DNA of 64,000 bases from Rugalucina vietnamica (Eukaryota > Mollusca > Bivalvia > Lucinida > Lucinidae). Below the pieces are notes generated by a model, which was not told the origin of the DNA, made no database searches, and saw only the letters and a list, made by a program, of their open reading frames with translations. Location: positions 61,617,226 to 61,681,225 of the forward strand of contig OZ024871.1 of the NCBI GenBank assembly GCA_964017185.1. The letters are read 5' to 3'. Positions within the stretch are counted from its first letter, which is position 1. Each line of letters opens with the position of its first letter. Position numbers and translations under genes: made by a program. Below, piece after piece: positions 12,590 to 25,800 of the stretch.

Positions 12590-12650
12590 AAAATCTCTGT
12601 ATAATGCATGGGTGTGTTTTAGCAGATCTACATTAAGTAAATATACTCTT

Positions 12651-12751
12651 CCCAGCAGGCACATGACTTCAGAATGATGTCAGATTAACGTCGATGCGAA
12701 CGTCGCATCAACGTCGATATGACGTCTATTTGACGTCATATGCCCGCTGGG
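12651..12751. mobile_element. 101-bp palindromic mini-element
   Basis: Ends CCCAGCAGGCA and TGCCCGCTGGG are inverted (one mismatch). The interior consists of short ACGTCGAT / GACGTC / TGACGTCA modules, so most of the element can fold on itself. No clear target duplication was identified, and the transposon superfamily is not assigned. Confidence 0.65.
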
Positions 12752-13044
12752 TTAATTTTAGAGATGATTTATTTTTTCAGAAAAATAAAAGACAATAATT
12801 TCTCTTTTTCTGCATTAAAAATGATGATAATTTCTCTATTTCTGCATTAAACATAGATTCTGGGTACTTGCTAATTCAAACAAAATAATGTCTATGCGAC
12901 AAAAAACAACAAATAACCTTGACTTAAATATAGAAAACTTTGTCAGACTTTGCCATACTATTAAATTTTCCAGAAATTATAGTGTGGTGAGACATATGGT
13001 TTGATAGTCACTTGAATCTATCTTTTTGAATACAATGCAATCAG
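12752..13044. other. Intergenic or intronic sequence, no feature seen
   Basis: AT-rich, with a twice-repeated TTTCTCT..TTTCTGCATTAAA phrase and no convincing exon on either strand. It may be intron of ENGASE if later exons lie below position 1. Confidence 0.5.
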
Positions 13045-13383
13045 CATAATGCTTTCTTTGTTTGTTTGTTCGGGTTTAACGTCGCTTTCAACATTATCTG
13101 TCATATCACGACGGTGTCTGGTTGTGACAGGGAGCTCAATGCTTACTTTTATAGTGCTGCCTCACTGTGGTATCAGACCCCAGACACTTTAACCTAATAC
13201 CACCTCCAGTCACGAAGCGACCAGTCCTAGCCCTACCCCGAAAACCCGAGTGCCAAGCGGGGAGCAACTAGTACCATTGTTAAGGACTTTGGTATGTCGC
13301 GGCCCGGGATCGAAACCGGTACCTCCCGATCTCGGAGCGGACACTCTACCTACTGAGCTACCGAGGCCGGTCCATAATGCTTT
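13045..13383 (-). mobile_element. tRNA-derived SINE with 11-bp target duplication
   Basis: The identical 11-mer CATAATGCTTT flanks the element at 13045-13055 and 13373-13383. On the minus strand the body starts with a tRNA-like head carrying an A box (TAGCTCAGTAGG, complement of 13349-13360) and a B box (GGTTTCGATCC, complement of 13308-13318), the internal RNA polymerase III promoter. It ends in ACGTTAAACCCGAAC followed by AAC/AAAC repeats. Body 13056-13372, about 317 bp. Confidence 0.92.
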
Positions 13384-13614
13384 GTGTGTGGAAACTCTAT
13401 ACCTCATGCATGGAAATTCCCCTTATGGATTTTCCTATGCCTGGTGAGCTGCGGGAATTTGCATGATTTCTGCATGGGCATTATGTGAATTTCAACCCTT
13501 TCCCAGCTATTCCCCGTATCACACAAGGACAAAATTTTCAAATCATCATGGCATGCATACTGTATGTGGCTATCAACAATTTTTACAGCCATTTAATTTT
13601 CTACTAAAACTTAC

Positions 13615-13805
13615 TTGAAAGGTAGACTCTGTCCTTTTGCCAGTTTTCCTCCCAGTTTGATACAGTTTCCCCCTGCGAAAGCCTCCTGCATGTAGTGTTC
13701 CATAACTGGTGAAAGGGGAGCTAGGTCTTCCTTGGCAAACTGTGCCGCTGTGTAGGAAAGCTGGACCTGCTGTACTGACTGGTTATACCAGGAACCCATC
13801 ATCAC
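13615..13805 (-). CDS. ENGASE: ENGASE exon (most 3' in the window)
   Basis: 191 nt. The acceptor is TTTTCAG before GTGATGATGGG and the donor is GTAAGT after TTTCAA. It enters in phase 0 and leaves with two bases of a codon. It encodes VMMGSWYNQSVQQVQLSY, then VMEHYMQEAFAGGNCIKLGG, matching the end of the GH85 catalytic region (GPWY..S.Q) and the start of the following beta-rich part (the A.HGGS..L motif). The codon hanging at the donor means at least one more exon follows at lower coordinates; none was recognised before position 1. Confidence 0.88.
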
Positions 13806-16800
13806 CTGAAAATTTTTGACAATTCAGGCATGTAAACTGTGTGACATCACTTTCAAAGGTGTATGCTAATACCATATTTGAATCAACAAGCTACACATTT
13901 TAAAAGTACCATATTCATTCTAATTAGTGCACATGCTCCAATAAGCGCACACCCTGGCCGTTTCCGAAAAGCATGCGCATAAGCACACACTGCTCAACTA
14001 GCATATTGCTATTTTAAACAAATTTTACAAACAAATACCTTTTCAACCGCATGGAAATGTAACCTTTAATGGCCAACATACTATTTTGTAGCAATTGAAA
14101 TACATGTACTTAACTGACAGCATTACTGGTATTTTTTTGACATGGTTATTTTAGCAGTTGGTATGTTGTTGTTTTTTTCCTTTGGAGTGTGCGCTAATTA
14201 GAATGAAACTTTGTTGCCTATTAGTAAGTTAAGCACACTGTGTGCTAATTAGAACAAATACGGTATTACACTTTCCTATTAAATTTGACCCAGAACCACA
14301 GTTCACACCATCACCATACAAGTAGTCCATACATGTGATACCTCCCTCATCATCAGGGAGACTCCAGGAAATGAGCGATAAAATGATCTAAAATTTGTCT
14401 AAAATACCCCCTTTTTGAAGAAAATTTCAAAACCTCCCTGAAATGAACCAAGAATTTTCCTATATAATCTATACATTTTTCAAAAACCTCCCTGAAATGA
14501 AAGAAAAATCTCCCTGATGCCACTTTCAAACTCATCACATGTATGGTAGTCACAGGATAGCATAGCTCGCTTGAATTGTGCTTTACCTCTACAACTATAA
14601 TGTATTTAGAATTAGAATTTAATTTCTAAGTCAAGGACATTGACCTCGAGGTTACTCAGGTGGCATACTATCAAGCGACCTAAAGGTCACTCAGGTGGCC
14701 TTGGATAGTACAGCATAAAACTTCAGACCAATATCTAACATTAGATATAGTACAACCTATGTGGGTTGGGATTTAAGTTCGTAGACTTTCTTTATAAAAG
14801 TTCAGATGTCTGTTATATTATTTAAATTATATCATCTGAAAATACATTCCTTTACCTATGGTATGAGATATTAAGCATAGTCCTACTCAATATGGTTTCA
14901 GAACAACAATGAATTGGACACAATGACCCTCCATCATCCGGGGCACACTGTGGAAACTTTGACGTCGAAACTACGCCAAATTTCAATAAGTATCGGCATT
15001 AAAACATTAGTTGTTGAACCAAACAACATGCCCTACCTTAAGTTACCTACAAAATTTCCATCAGGGATTTGTTAATTATTATTGCCAAAAATACTGTGAT
15101 CATTAGAAATAGTTGCGATACTCTATTTTATGTGCATTATGCATATATGTTTTAAAGTAAGAATGTTGGCCATGGCGATTGTTGATTAATTGTAGGCATG
15201 TACATTTCTTATCTGGTAAAATTCAAGTGCGTCCAACTGACATCTCAAGTGCCATTCAAATACTACCGCATTTGAGGGCCTCATGGAAGATTAGTCAATG
15301 CTAAATGTTGTTACCCTCTATAAATAAAGTCTTTACTTACTTACTTACATTATCTGTTCTACAGCTGTACATCAAACCACTATCATTTTGAATGTTTCTG
15401 AGGGCATTTTTACTAATCAAACTAAGGTGGTATCATTGCTTTTGTGTAGACGTTGCCTGTTAAAGCCATTTTCAGTTACAACTCGCTATACCTTTTCTCC
15501 AATAACACCATAAGTTGTTCAACTAATGTTTTAAGATTTAACACCATGGTATTATCATGCCTCAAATTGATTAAGCTCAAATTTTGGTTTACAATATGGT
15601 AATTATTGGTATGTTCTTCAAAGTCTTATAGCTTCAGAATTATTCAAAATACAACGTGTCCCGGGTAGCGAAAACTAGGTTGCTATGGAGACCATTTTCA
15701 TGTGCATTGCGCAAGATTTCTTGAAAAATATTTTAGACATTAAACAAGGAGACTTTGCTTCTTTATAATAATGCAGCAAATATTGGATAAATGCCGTAAT
15801 ATAAACTCAGTGGCAAAAGTCTACAAACTTAAATCCCAACCCTCGTAGATCTATCCATATGCTTTCAACCACATAAAGTTTGGCTTTGATTGGCCAAGCG
15901 GTTTCAGAGAAGAAGATCTTTGAATATCACTGTAATATACATGTATATTGCCCCGGGGTAGGGGCAGACAGACCCCTGGGGTCCAATTTTTTTTCAGAAT
16001 CATCAATCTTAAGTCCATTTGCCCATTTCCTGCAAGTTTTTCCCTACAAATGACATTTTAACACTTTTCCCCATTCAAATGCATGAGCGGCCTATGTTGA
16101 CCTTGCCGTAAAATAGGTCAAGGTCATTCCAGGTTCATGATTTATATAAACTCTGTAGAGCTCCAGTCACTGATGCTTCACACCAAGTTTCAAAATCATT
16201 GGCCTTCTGGTTCTGGAGAAAAAGACTTTTAAAGATTTTTTCTATTTATAGCCATGGCAGCCATCTTGGTCATGTGACCTTGACCATTTATATAAACTTT
16301 CTTCCCCCCTTCCCAATGATGCTCCACATGAAGTTTGGCTTTGATCGGCCAAGCGGTTTCAGGGGAGAAGATGTTTCATTATTATGGAAATATACATGTA
16401 TATAGCCCCGGGGCAGGGGCAGACAACCCCCCAGGGGCTAAAATTTTCCATTAACATTATTCTTCTGTCCATTTGCCTATTCCCAATGAGTTTTACCCAT
16501 TAAATAGCATTTTACCATTTTTTCCCATTCAAATGCATTGGCGACCTAAGTTGACCTTGCCGTAAAATAGGTCAAGGTCATCGCAGGGTCATGATTTATA
16601 TAAACTATGATGGGCACACATCCCTAATGGTACATATCAAGTTTCGTGGAAATCGGCCCACTGGTTCCGGAGAAGAAGATTTTTAAAGGTTTTTGCTATT
16701 TAAAGCCATGGCGGCCATCTTAGTCATGTGACCTTGACCATTTATATAAACTTTTGTTCCCCCTTCCTAAGGATGCTCCACATGAAGTTTGGCTTTGATT

Positions 16801-19800
16801 GGCCAGGTGGTTTCAGAGGAGAAGATCTTTGAAAATGGTGGACGACGGACGACGGACGGACGCCGGAGCATGGGTATACTATAAGCTCACCTGTGAGCCT
16901 TCGGCTCAGGTGAGCTAAAAAAAAAAGGTAAACACCAGCATTCCCCAGCTTTACTATATAAAAGTGGGGTAATTTATTAAGGGGGTATTTATTTCACGGA
17001 CATATACTGATCAAAATAAGTTTATTCCTACTATGATGTTTTGAAAATATTGTGATGTATGAAGCACCTGGAGCAGATTCTCCCTCTCAGAAAGCTAATT
17101 TCATTCCTCTAGATGATTGTTACACAAACATAACTGCAAAAGATAGGCCTATATGAGACCTATGGACCCTGGTTCCAAGTAGGGGTCACTATGAAAATTC
17201 ACACATAAAGCTGCTGAAAAAGCAAGACTTTTCAGCAAGCATTTGATCCGATAAAATTGATCGGCATTTACTTGGAGAAAATTTCATCTCTATATTAAGC
17301 TCAAATGAGTACATGTCAAAGTGGAATTTGGTGCATATGAGTGTGTGTACGCGTTACAAGTGACGTCAAATGGTAGTGACAGAAAACGTAATCATCTCGC
17401 TTTAGAACAGAGGCTGGAAATCATTTGGGTTTAGGTCACAGATAAAAACATTTCGTTTTCTCGGTCGTTAATTGAATCATGAAAAACTGTCTAAATATTG
17501 GATTAAGCTAGCGATCAAAGTCTGATTTCTGCTATACCTGACTGAAACCTCAAAGCTGAAGTTAAAAGTTAAAGTCGTCCGCGTTCTCTACTGAGAACGT
17601 CATTTTGTGATTTAAGCTTCTCTTTAACAATTACTGTTGTGTCTCTTTTGAAAAGCAGTGATTGAGATTTGATTCATTTCAATATAAACGTCATTCACGC
17701 AAAATAATGCACAATTTTCTTATTCAGTAGACTATCCAGAAAAAGTACTGACAAAATTTTTGTCATAATCAGAAGCTCTTGATGCAGTATAGTCATTTAT
17801 TCAGAAAGAAAATTTCTAAATTCAGAAGTTTTGAACGTTTTTGGGCATATTGAAAAATTAGGCAAATTAACGTCAGAATAACGTAGTCTCTCACGAGTGT
17901 CTGAAGAAACAAATTGCAAAACTTTGAGCGGATTCCTGCTTCCTGTACACCAAACAGATGTTTTAAAGCAAGTTTGGTTGAATGTGACTGCACATAACCA
18001 GAGGACCATTGGTCCTGAAACCCTCACCTGAAGCCTGATCTTGGAGCATTTAGTCATCATGAAATGACCTTGACCTTGAATACTCACACAACTTTATTGG
18101 CTTCATTAGTTGTCTGCATCTGCCAAGTTTCAGCTCTCAGGCTGCAATAGCTCTCAAGATATGCTAACTAACACATACACTATAGAAAGTGATGAGAGAT
18201 CACAAGCTTTTTAGAAAAGCTTTAACTTGTTCCTACTTTATGAGTGTCGGTTATTTTTGTATGTGTTGGGAATTTCTTATTTTGTGTTATGTAGTAATTG
18301 AGAAACACATTCAAGAAAAGGTTCACTGCAAAAGTTTGCTTAAAACTGTCTTGACGTCATTTAGCGTCATTTTGTCCATATTTATCAAGTGCCCACATTT
18401 TTAGCTCACCTGAGCCGAATTAAGGCTCACAAGGTGAGCTTATAGTATAGGCATGCTCCGGCGTCTGTCCATCCATCCGTCGTCGTCCATCCGTCCGTTT
18501 GTCATCCATCCATCCGTCGTCCACAATTTCAAGGATCTTCTTCTCTGAAACCGCTTGACCGATCAAGTTGAAATTTTATGAGGAGCCTCTTTGGGTACTG
18601 GATTCGCGATATCTTGGTGACATGATCAAGATGGCTGCCACACCCATATATGATAAAAACCCTTCAAAAATCTTCTTCTCCAGAACCGGTGGGCCGATTT
18701 CCACGAAACTTGATATGTAGCATTGGGGACTCCAGCCCATCATAGTTTGCTAAAATGATGACCCTGGGATGACCTTGACCTATTTTGTGGCAAGGTCAAT
18801 TTTGGAAACATAGGCTTTTACATGGGAAAAGGCGATAACAATGGATATTTTGGAAAGTATTGCAGCCTGAGACTTAAAAATTGCTAGATGCAGACAACTA
18901 GTAGAGTCAATGAAGGTATGTAATTAATTAAGGTCAAGGTTATTTCTTGTCCTTGACCCAAGGTCATTGAAATATCAAAATTAAGTCACAATTTCAAAGA
19001 TCTTCTTCTTTGAAACCGCTTGACCGATCAAGTTGAAATTTTATGAGGAGCCTCCTTGGGTATTGGAATTGAAATTTTGTTCGCGATATCTTGGTCACAT
19101 GACCAAGAGGGCTGCCATGCCCCACATATGGTAAAAACCCTTCAAAAATCTTCTTCTCCAAAACCAATGGGATGATTTCCATGAAACTTTGTATGTAGTA
19201 TTTGGGACACCAGCCCATCATAGTTTGCTAAAATGATGACCCTGGGATGACCTGACATTTTAAGGCAAGGTCAATTTTGGAAACATAGGCTTTTACAAGG
19301 GAAAAGGTGAAAACAATGGATATTTTGGAAACTATTGCAGTCTGAGACTTGAAAGTTGCTAGATGCAGACAACTAATGGAGTCAATGAAGGTATCTAATT
19401 AATTAAGGTCAAGGTCATTTCTTGTCCTTGACCCTAGGTCACTGAAATGTCAAAATTAAGCCACAATTTCAAAGATCTTCTTATCCAAAACCCCTTGACC
19501 GATCAAGTTGAAATTTTATGTGGAGCCTGCTGGTGTAGTGGCATTGAAATCTTGTTCACGATATATATCTTGGTCACATGACCAAGCTGGCTGCCATGTT
19601 CATACATGGTAAAAACCCTTTAAAAATCTTCTTCTACAGAGCCGGTACGCCACTTCACATGAAACTTGGTATATAGCACCAGGGACTCCAGCCCATGGTA
19701 GTTTGCTAAAATGATGACCCTTGGATGACCTTGACCTATTTTACGACAAGGTCAATTTTGGAAACATAGGCTTTTACATAGAAAAAAGGCTCCACATAAA

Positions 19801-22800
19801 ATTTCAACTTGATCGGTCAAGGGGTTTGGGATAAGAAGATCTTTGAAATTGTGGCTTAATTTTGACATTTCAGTGACCTTGGGTCAAGGACAAGAAATGA
19901 CCTTGACCTTAATTAATTAAATACCTTCATTGACTCCATTAGTTGTCTGCATCTAGCAACTTTCAAGTCTCAAACTGCAATAGTTTCCAAAATATCTATT
20001 GTTTTCACCTTTTCCCTTGTAAAAGCCTATGTTTCCAAAATTGACCTTGCCTTAAAATGTCAGGTCATCCCAGGGTCATCATTTTAGCAAACTATGATGG
20101 GCTGGTGTCCCAAATACTACATACAAAGTTTCATGGAAATCAGCCCACCGGTTTTGGAGAAGAAGATTTTTGAAGGGTTTTTACCATATGTGGGCATGGC
20201 AGCCCTCTTGGTCATGTGACCAAGATATCGCGAACAAAATTTCAATTCCAATACCCAAGGAGGCTCCACATAAAATTTCAACTTGATCGGTCAAGCGGTT
20301 TCAAAGAAAAAGATCTTTGAAATTGTGACTTAATTTTGATATTTCAATGACCTTGGGTCAAGGACAAGAAATAACCTTGACCTTAATTAATTACATACCT
20401 TCATTGACTCCATTAGTTGTCTGCATCTAGCAATTTTTAAGTCTCAGGCTGCAATACTTTCCAAAATATCCATTGTTATTGCCTTTTCCCACGTAAAAGC
20501 CTATGTTTCCAAAATTGACCTTGCCGCAAAATAGGTCAAGCTCATCCCAGGGTAATCATTTTAGCAAACTATGATGGGCTGGAGTCCCCAATGCTACATA
20601 TCACGTTTCGTGGAAATCGGCCCACCGGTTCTGGAGAAGAAGATTTTTGAAGGGTTTTTACCATATATGGGAGTGGCAGCCATCTTGATTATGTCACCAA
20701 GATATCGCGAAAATAAAATCAATTCCAGTACCCAAAGAGGCTCCTCATAAAATTTCAACTAGATCGGTCAAGCGGATTCAGAGAAGAAGATCTTTGAAAT
20801 TGTGGACGACGGACAGATGGATGACAAATGGAGGGATGGACAATGACGGACGACGACGGATGGATGGACAGACGCCGGAGCATGCCTATACTATAAGCTC
20901 ACCTTGTGAGCCTTCGGCTCAGGTGAGCTAAAAATGTGGGCACTTGCATGGTATAAATATGGACAAAATGACGCTAAATGACGTCAAGACAGTTTTAAGC
21001 AAACTTTTGCAGTGAACCTTTTCTTGAATGTGTTTCTCAATTACTACATAACACAAATTAAGAAATTCCCAACACATACAAAAATAACTGACAATCATAA
21101 AGTAGGAACAAATTAAAGCTTTTCTAAAAAACTTGCAATCTCTCAGCACTTTCTATAGTGTATGTGTTAGTTTGCATCTTTGAAGAAGCTGGTAACCATA
21201 TCACTCAGGAGATTTGGGACTTTGAATCGCTTAAACATATAAATGCGTTTGAGGCTGTTTGAATGTTTGGGTGGTTTTGTGTGTTTTGGGGTGTTTCCAC
21301 GGACCCCGACAGTATATTACCGTGTTTAGTGTGACCAATTACTTGCCTTTAATCGACATTCGCTTGTTAGTCTTTGACTGATTCACGATTTCTTATTCAC
21401 AGATACAGGTCATTCCAATGATAACCGACCGCAGTGGTCTATTAAACCCTACGTTCTGATCTTGATCAACTATATATGCCATCTCCCAACGGGAGATCGC
21501 AATAAACTTATTTTGATTTTCCTGATGAACAAAATTTATCTTTGTTCACAGATTTTGAAAGATGTTCTGTGTTTTTCTTGATCTTTCTGATGACCAGATT
21601 AAGTCAAAACAAAAAACCAGAGGACCAATGGTCCTGTAAACACTCACCTGAGTCTGCTGCATATACCAATAAACATGTTTGAATATTATGGTATTTAACC
21701 CCAGTGCAGGGGCAGATGAAGCCCTTGGGCCGTTTTCTTTTTTTCAGAATAATCAATATTCTGTCCATTTGCCAATTTCTTGCTGGCTTTTCCCTTCAAA
21801 TGACATTTTAACAGTTTTTCCCATTCAAATGCATGGGCAACCCATGTTGACCTTGCCATAAACTTGGTCAAGGTCATCACAGGGTCATGATTTATATATA
21901 CATTGTAGTACTTTAGCCATGGATGCTTCATGCCAAGTTTCATTGAAATCAATCTATTGGTTTCAGAGAAGAAGATATTTGAAGGGTTTTTTACCATATA
22001 TGGGCATGGCGGCCATCTTGGTCATGCGACCTAGATTATTAATATATACATTGGTTCCCCCATCCTACAGATGCCTCACATAAAATTTGGCTTCAATTGG
22101 CCAAGTGGTTTCAAAGGAGAAGATGTTTGAATATTATGGTAATATACATGTATATTGCCCCGTGGTTAGACTCGTACAACTCAGCTGATGTGTACAATCT
22201 CCATGGAGCGAAACGTCTCGTCACCATTACGAATGTACTCTCAGCCTCGTGTCCATCCGTAAATCAAGATGGTGAGAACAAGCCGTTTTTACACATCGAT
22301 TGTTTCACTTAGAATTATATCGTAAATATAAAGAAATGCTCACTGACATTTGGTCATTTGATGAAACACACATTTAACTTTCTAACAATCAAGTTTTCTC
22401 CACAAAATTCTGTGTCTACTTTTTGCAACAGGATCAGTTTTCAGCTGTTTGTCATCGTGTTCACTCGTGTGGGGCCGTTTCCGGAACGAGCCGAACACAT
22501 ATGCCGACGTTTACGGAAACTGACGTCGAACATTAATTTATTCCAGTTGAAAGGTCAGGATTTGGCCTTGTCCAATGATATGCACGTATTTCTACAAATG
22601 ACGTCAATCAGGTCGGCCATTTTGAATTCGGCGCGCGGTGTTTGACGTCAGCGTTACGTTGCAACACGCGCTGCATTATACTAATTGGTCAATTAAATAT
22701 TAATTGACAATTAACTTTCCATATATGGAAATGGTCGGAAGTCAATTCTCGGCGTAAACATACGAACATATACGGACGATTTAGTGCACTGAAAGAATGA

Positions 22801-25800
22801 CAACCAGAAGTTTTTAAACGAGAATAAAACCGCTAAAAACGGACACAATAGGTTGGATTTTTTTCTAAAAGCACAATAAACATGTTAGTTATGCATTGGT
22901 GAAGTGTATTCTTCTTGATTTACCTTGAAAAAGTTGCAATTATCGACACTTCGTTTCACCATTGAAAAACCAACTGGGATCGCAACGAAGAGATATGGAA
23001 CATTATGTGTAATATAGCGGAGTGAGATTTCGCAACTACCCCGTGGTGTGGGCATATGAGCCCTTAGGTCCAATTTGTTTTTCAGAATCATTAATATTTA
23101 GTCCTACTACCCATTTCCTGCAAGATTTTCACCTCAAATGACTTTTTAAAAGTTTTCCCCATTCCAATGCATTGGCGACCTATGTTGACCTTGTCGTAAA
23201 ATAGGTCAAGGTCACCACAGGGTCATGATTTATATACACATTGTAGTACTTCAGCCATTGATGCTTCATGCCAAGTTTATTTGAAATCGGTCCACCAGAT
23301 TCGAGATGAAGATTTTTGAAGGGTTTTTACCATATATGGGCATGGCAGCCATCTTGGTCATGTGAACTAGATAATTTATATATATATTAATTCCCCCATT
23401 CCATAGATGCTTCACATAAAATTTGGCTTTGATTCGCCAAGCGGTTTCAGAGGAGAAGAATGTTTGAATATTATGGTAATATACATGTATATTGCCCCAG
23501 GGTGGGGGCAGATGAGCCCCTGGGGTCCAAATTTTTTTTCAAAATCATTAATATTCAGTCCTACTGCCCATTTCCTGCAAGACTTTCACTTTAAATGACA
23601 TTTGAAAAGTTTTCCCTATTCAAATGCATTGGCGACCTATGTTGACCTTGCCTTAAAAAAGGTCAAGGTCATCACAGGGTCATGATTTATATACACATTG
23701 TAGTACTTGAGCCATCGATGCTTCATGCCAAGTTTCTTTGAAATCGATCCACCGGTTCTGGAGAAGAAGATTTTTGAAGGGTTTATACCATATATGGGCA
23801 TGGCGGCCATCTTGGACATGTGACCTGGATTATTTATATACAAATTGATTACCCCTTCCTATTGATACTTCACATAAAATTTGGCTTTGATTGGCCAAGC
23901 GGTTTCAGAGGAGATGATGTTTGAATATTATGGTAATATACATGTATATTGCCCCGGGGTGGGGGCATATGAGCCCCTGAGGTCCAATTTTTTTCAGAAT
24001 CATTAATATTCAGTCTTACTGCCCATTTCCTGCAAGACTTTCACTTTAAATGACTTTAAATGAGATTTTAAAAGTTTACCCCATTCAAATGCATTGGCGA
24101 CCTATGTTGACCGTGCCGTAAAATAGGTCAAGGTCATCACAGGGTCATGATTTATATATACATTGTAGTGCTTGAGCCATCGATGCTTCATGCCAAGTTT
24201 CGTTGTGATCAGTCCCCCGGTTCTGGAGGAGAAGATTTTTGAAGGGTTTTTACCATATATGGGCATGGCGGCCATCTTGGTCATGTGACCTGGATTTCTT
24301 ATATACACATTGGTTCCCCCTTCCTATAGATGCTTCATATAAAATTTGACTTTGGTTGGCCAAGCAGTTTCAGAGAAGAAGATCTTTGAAATTGTGGACG
24401 GACGGACGGACGACGGACGGACGCCGGATCATGGCCATCCTATAAGCTCACCTTGTGAGCCTAAGGGCTTAGGTGAGCTAAAAAATCCTACCTTCCCCTC
24501 AGCCCAGTACTGTTGACCTTGACCTTGACAAAATGTTGTTACCAATGGTAACACACTGATCTGTCGGGGGAAACAAAACTCATCTAAACACATCCAAAAC
24601 CTGCAAGTAAGCAACAGCCAATGATAGCTAAAAATGTTTTGTACTGTTTCATCTGATTTCTGTTTTTACATCCCAGAGGTCTAACTTTCATACTATGCAG
24701 ATAACCTCTAGAACCACGACTCATGATGGCAGATAATCTCTAGAATCATGACTCATGATGGCAGATAATCTCTAGAATCACGACTCATGATGGCAGATAA
24801 TCTCTAGAACCACGACTCATGATCGCAGATAATCTCTAGAATCATGACTCATGATGGCAGATAATCTCTAGAACCACGACTCATGATCGGAGATAATCTC
24901 TAGAATCATGACTCATGCTGGCAGATAATCTCTAGAATCACAACTCATTATGGCAGATAATCTCTAGAATCACGACTCATGATGGCAGATAATCTCTAGA
25001 ATCATGACTCATGATGGCAGATAATCTCTAGAATCATGACTCATGATGGCAGAAAATCTCTAGAACCACGACTCATGATGGCAGATAATCTCTAGAATCA
25101 CGACTCATGATGGCAGATAATCTCTAGAATCACAACTCATGATGGCAGATAATCTCTAGAATCACAACTCATTATGGCAGATAATCTCTAGAATCATGAC
25201 TCATGATGGCAGATAATCTCTAGAATCATGGCTCATGATGGCAGATAATCTCTAGAATCATGACTCATGATGGCAGATAATCTCTAGAATCATGACACAT
25301 GATGGCAAATTACTTCAGCACACTGTCCCTTGACAAGACGTCAAGAGGTACAGCACACTGTCCCTTGACAAGACTTCAAGAGCTGCATCGTGAGAAAATA
25401 GGAATGTTGCAAATGCATAAACAAAGGTGCAGATCAGCTGTGCAGTAACTGCACAGCTGATCAGCGCCTTTGTTTTTGCTACATGAATAGTACAATCCTT
25501 CTTCTTCCTAAATCTGAAATTTCAAGCATCTAGCCTTTTTCTCTGACTGTACAAGACAGTTTGTGTCAGACCTGGTCGGAAACCCCGAAGACTGGTTTTC
25601 TCGTGTAATTACTCATTTGCAAGAAACTGATGGGAGGTTTAATAGTGGAATACTGTAAGTTCTCCAATTTTCTATTTTCAAATATTTACGGGTGATGAGT
25701 TGATAAATACCTACTTGTTCTCATTCTGTACAAAACTTGCTTCACCACCCTTTTCATAGACCCAACCATTGGCAAACAAAGCAACAGACAGGTCATGGTT

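Noticed and set aside
13056..13372. A tRNA gene suggested by good A and B boxes
   Set aside because: The tRNA-like part is joined to a roughly 240-bp body with a repeat tail and is flanked by an 11-bp target duplication, so it is a SINE and not a functional tRNA.
24697..25304. Regular 32-bp repeats resembling a CRISPR array
   Set aside because: There are no spacers between units, the DNA is eukaryotic, and there are no cas genes; it is a head-to-tail minisatellite.
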